The notes under the pieces: model-generated
Seen by the model: the letters and a program-made list of their open reading frames with translations, nothing else
What the model was told of the DNA's origin: nothing
Database searches by the model: none
Translations under genes and position numbers: made by a program
Source: Gammaproteobacteria bacterium UBA5338
GTDB taxonomy: Bacteria > Pseudomonadota > Gammaproteobacteria > Pseudomonadales > UBA5862
Reading direction: 5' to 3'
NCBI GenBank assembly: GCA_002408105.1
Contig: DHQM01000175.1
Location: 1,353-11,595 of the forward strand
DNA: 10,243 nucleotides
In this document: piece by piece, positions 8,313 to 10,243 of the stretch
Layout: every line of letters begins with the position of its first letter
Position numbering within the stretch: the stretch's first letter is position 1

Positions 8313-8731
8313 CGCCAGGGTGGGGACAGGACACCGCACTCTCCGACCCCGCCCCGCAGCCGGCGCAGACCGCCGACAGGTTGCGTCAGTACGTGCTCAC
8401 CTGGTTGACGGCGCGGAGTGCCTACACCCTCACCTTCGATCAACCACGAGCAAACGGCCATCCGCCACTGTACCTGTGCTGGTGTTTGCGCGCAGAAGAC
8501 CTGGCCTTGGTCCCGGCTGACCAGTATGCGGGCTCGGTCTCTGTCTACCTGCTGCTCGGAGCGCCCAGTCCGCCTCAGCATCGGCAGTGCGCAGATGAAG
8601 AGGCACGCGCGTACTGGCAAGCCAAGGTCCATTATCCCGCCCTGGTGCGCCTGGCCGCGAACAGCTTCTATGGGTACCGGCTGGAGCGCTTCGGGCAGGC
8701 CCTGCACGCCCGCCTGCAATCCACCGTCTGA
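8297..8731 (+). CDS. Hypothetical protein in the guanidinase/nickel unit
   Basis: Not recognised. The GTG at 8297 is chosen because GGAGG at 8283-8287 lies 9 nt upstream, and it overlaps the end of the nickel permease by 16 nt. The frame is open further upstream to 8150, but there it runs inside the permease gene and gives arginine-rich shadow sequence. The 144-residue product has no signal peptide or clear membrane helix and is probably a soluble cytoplasmic protein. Visible features are a Cys-Trp-Cys at 61-63 (YLCWCLRAEDLALV), a hydrophobic strand VSVYLLLGA (81-89), a single Cys98, and an aromatic-rich C-terminal half (YWQAKVHYP, NSFYGYRLERFGQAL). It lacks HypA-type zinc CXXC pairs and any P-loop. 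Its position suggests a role in nickel handling or guanidinase maturation, which is inference only. Confidence 0.72.
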   Translation: MELFVAPGWGQDTALSDPAPQPAQTADRLRQYVLTWLTARSAYTLTFDQPRANGHPPLYLCWCLRAEDLALVPADQYAGSVSVYLLLGAPSPPQHRQCADEEARAYWQAKVHYPALVRLAANSFYGYRLERFGQALHARLQSTV

Positions 8732-8843
8732 ATTCAGTCACTGCCTCTACCCCAGAAGTCAACCGAGAAGGCAGCCGGCGCTCCATGGCCTCGCCCCAAG
8801 CCCAAACCTGGTGCAAGCTCCAGCCTGCACGCACCGCATCGAA

Positions 8844-8856
8844 GCACGATTCGTGC
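8844..8856. repeat. Palindrome GCACGA-T-TCGTGC with nearby GGTGC/GCACC half-sites
   Basis: The 13-nt element has perfect 6-bp arms around one base. It lies about 130-150 nt upstream of the sigma-54-like promoter, a usual distance for an RpoN enhancer. TGGTGCA at 8809-8815, TGCAC at 8826-8830 and GCACC at 8831-8835 lie next to it. NtrC sites are normally GCAC-N7-GTGC, whereas this has N5, so an NtrC call is tentative. ATTCGTGCG recurs at 8932-8940. Confidence 0.4.
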
Positions 8857-8987
8857 GAAAACTACAAAAAAGCGAATGAATCGATCCGTACTGCGCTAAA
8901 CCAAAGCCTGGCAGGAGCCAGCATGGGCCGTATTCGTGCGCTTAGCAGTGCCTCCACACACCGGTATCTACTCCCGCCCTCCAAGAC

Positions 8988-9004
8988 TTGGCACTTAACC
9001 TGCA
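8988..9004 (+). promoter_or_regulatory. Candidate sigma-54 (RpoN) promoter of urtA
   Basis: TTGGCACTTAACCTGCA keeps the perfect -24 core TTGGCAC and the required GG-N10-GC spacing (GG at 8990-8991, GC at 9002-9003); it departs from the 17-base consensus at three positions. The start would be near 9015, giving a 5' leader of about 117 nt before urtA. Urea transport operons are commonly under nitrogen control, so RpoN/NtrC regulation makes sense. Based on pattern match alone. Confidence 0.58.
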
Positions 9005-9084
9005 ACAGATCTGAGCGGCCAGCGCCACGGCGGGCACACAGCCGTGCGCTCTTGCGCCACGACAACCAACAAAAAAACTGCCCA

Positions 9085-9098
9085 TGGAGCATGCTCCA
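9085..9098. repeat. Perfect 14-bp palindrome in the urtA leader
   Basis: TGGAGCATGCTCCA is fully self-complementary and lies 34-47 nt before the urtA ATG and about 80 nt downstream of the candidate promoter. With no loop it would make a poor RNA hairpin, so a DNA site for a dimeric regulator is the more natural reading. No regulator could be named. Confidence 0.5.
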
Positions 9099-9116
9099 GG
9101 CAACCGCCACGCACAC

Positions 9117-9122
9117 GAGGAG
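9117..9122 (+). promoter_or_regulatory. Shine-Dalgarno site of urtA
   Basis: GAGGAG is 9 nt before the ATG at 9132 and fixes the start. This fits with the signal peptide beginning directly at that Met. Confidence 0.8.
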
Positions 9123-9131
9123 TTTTCTATC

Positions 9132-10243
9132 ATGCCACTACGCGACACCTGGCGCCGGAACGTCGGGGCGATTTGCACCATGGGTGCACTCTCCCTGGGT
9201 TCCACCCTGGTTTCTGCCGCAGAAACCATCAAAGTGGGAATCCTGCACTCCCTTTCTGGAACCATGGCCATCAGCGAAACCACGCTCAAAGACACCATGG
9301 AAATGCTGATTGAGGAGCAAAACAAACAAGGCGGTCTGCTCGGGAAAAAGCTTGAAGCGGTGGTGGTCGACCCAGCGTCGAATTGGCCATTGTTTGCAGA
9401 AAAAGCCAAAGAACTGATTGAGCAGCGAGGGGTCGCTGCAGTGTTCGGGTGCTGGACATCTGTGTCCAGAAAGTCCGTTCTACCGGTGTTCGAAGAGCTC
9501 GACAGCCTGTTGTTCTATCCAGTGCAATACGAAGGTGAAGAGTCATCTGAAAACGTTTTTTACACCGGCGCCGCACCGAACCAGCAGGCGATCCCCGCGG
9601 TGGACTACCTCATGAACGAGTTGGGGGTCGAGCGGTGGGTGCTGGCCGGTACCGATTATGTGTACCCCCGCACCACCAATAAGATCCTGGAGGCATACCT
9701 CAAGAGCAAGGGGGTCAAAGCCGCCGACATCATGATCAACTACACCCCCTTCGGGCATTCGGATTGGCAGAACATTGTCTCCGACATCAAATCCTTTGGG
9801 TCCAAGGGCAAAAAGACCGCCGTGGTCTCCACCATCAACGGTGACGCAAACGTTCCGTTCTACAAAGAGCTCGGCAACCAGGGCATCTCGGCAGAGGACA
9901 TCCCGGTCATCGCCTTTTCGGTGGGCGAGGAGGAACTGTCGGGCATCGACACGGGCCCCCTCGTTGGCCACCTCGCCGCATGGAATTACTTCATGAGTGT
10001 TGAAAGTGATGCCAACGATGACTTCATTCGCGCCTGGCACAAATTCATCAAGGACAAGAAACGCGTCACCAATGACCCAATGGAAGCCCATTACATCGGT
10101 TTCAAGATGTGGGTCGAAGCCGTCAAGAAGGCCGGAACCACTGATCCAATGGCAGTGGCTGAGGCGATCATTGGTGTGGCCGTCCCGAATCTCACCGGTG
10201 GCTATTCCGCAATGATGCCAAACCACCACATCACCAAGCCGGT
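9132..10243 (+). CDS. urtA: Urea ABC transporter substrate-binding protein UrtA (3'-truncated by window edge)
   Basis: Periplasmic receptor of the high-affinity urea importer UrtABCDE (branched-chain amino acid/Leu-Ile-Val binding fold). The frame is open from the ATG at 9132 to the window end (370 complete codons); full UrtA is a little over 400 residues, so the last part and the stop lie outside. The N-terminus is a Sec signal peptide: positive R8-R9, hydrophobic core about 11-27, likely cleavage near VSA-A-E (29-30). The mature start ETIKVGILHSLSGTMAISET, then VFGCWTSVSRKSVLPVFEE, LFYPVQYEGEE, GTDYVYPRTTN and INGDANVPFYKE are strong UrtA signatures. GAGGAG at 9117-9122 is 9 nt upstream. 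Codon use is slightly less GC-rich than in the urease genes. urtBCDE are expected downstream. Import of external urea complements the urea made by the guanidinase. Confidence 0.98.
   Translation, partial: MPLRDTWRRNVGAICTMGALSLGSTLVSAAETIKVGILHSLSGTMAISETTLKDTMEMLIEEQNKQGGLLGKKLEAVVVDPASNWPLFAEKAKELIEQRGVAAVFGCWTSVSRKSVLPVFEELDSLLFYPVQYEGEESSENVFYTGAAPNQQAIPAVDYLMNELGVERWVLAGTDYVYPRTTNKILEAYLKSKGVKAADIMINYTPFGHSDWQNIVSDIKSFGSKGKKTAVVSTINGDANVPFYKELGNQGISAEDIPVIAFSVGEEELSGIDTGPLVGHLAAWNYFMSVESDANDDFIRAWHKFIKDKKRVTNDPMEAHYIGFKMWVEAVKKAGTTDPMAVAEAIIGVAVPNLTGGYSAMMPNHHITKP

Larger units (their letters stand above)
8732..9131. other. Non-coding gap upstream of urtA
   Basis: This 400-nt stretch has no credible gene. 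Open frames crossing it are low-complexity shadows, and one runs into urtA in the wrong frame. It holds a cluster of GCAC/GTGC half-sites (8809-8856), a small CTGGC-AGGA-GCCAG hairpin (8908-8921), a sigma-54-like promoter (8988-9004), a 14-bp perfect palindrome (9085-9098) and the urtA ribosome binding site (9117-9122). No strong intrinsic terminator was seen after the upstream gene; a CTGCC/GGCAG pair near 8743-8775 has a long loop and no T-run. Confidence 0.7.

Noticed and set aside
8785..9309. Open frame of 174 codons upstream of and into urtA
   Set aside because: It overlaps the urtA signal peptide region in the wrong frame, crosses the candidate promoter, and lacks a ribosome binding site.

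Overview
The window is a nitrogen-acquisition locus from a GC-rich bacterium. The urease proteins, the gene order and the UreF tail look proteobacterial (beta or gamma). The sequence does not fix the genus. All twelve recognisable genes lie on the + strand and are tightly packed, with two long untranslated gaps (3364-3738 and 8732-9131) that carry regulatory signals.

Region 1 (1-3363) is the distal part of a urease operon: the C-terminal ~90% of ureC, then ureE, ureF and ureG. ureD, ureA and ureB would lie upstream of the window. All nickel and active-site residues of UreC are present.

Region 2 (3364-7701) begins with a non-coding leader. It holds a good match to a sigma-54 promoter (3482-3498) and an almost textbook guanidine-I (ykkC) riboswitch (about 3550-3672). 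The leader precedes a four-gene unit: a periplasmic binding protein, a permease and an ATPase of the NitT/TauT-like ABC family formerly called 'urea carboxylase region' transporters, then a ureohydrolase. The ureohydrolase has the size, N-terminal extension and motifs of the Ni-dependent guanidine hydrolase GdmH rather than a typical agmatinase.

Region 3 (7698-8731) is translationally coupled to region 2. It encodes a small HX4DH-type nickel permease (UreH-like) and an unrecognised 144-residue protein that starts with GTG and overlaps the permease gene by 16 nt.

Region 4 (8732-10243) is a 400-nt gap with a second sigma-54-like promoter (8988-9004), several palindromes, and the first ~370 codons of urtA, the urea ABC transporter binding protein. 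urtBCDE presumably follow.

Taken together, the locus reads as a full route from guanidine to ammonia. The riboswitch senses guanidine and the ABC transporter imports it. The guanidinase splits it to urea and ammonium, and urease converts the urea to ammonia and CO2. Urt recovers external urea, and the nickel permease feeds both nickel enzymes. The paired sigma-54-like promoters suggest that nitrogen limitation (NtrC) adds a second layer of control. The functional assignments rest on motif recognition and gene context; no database search was possible.
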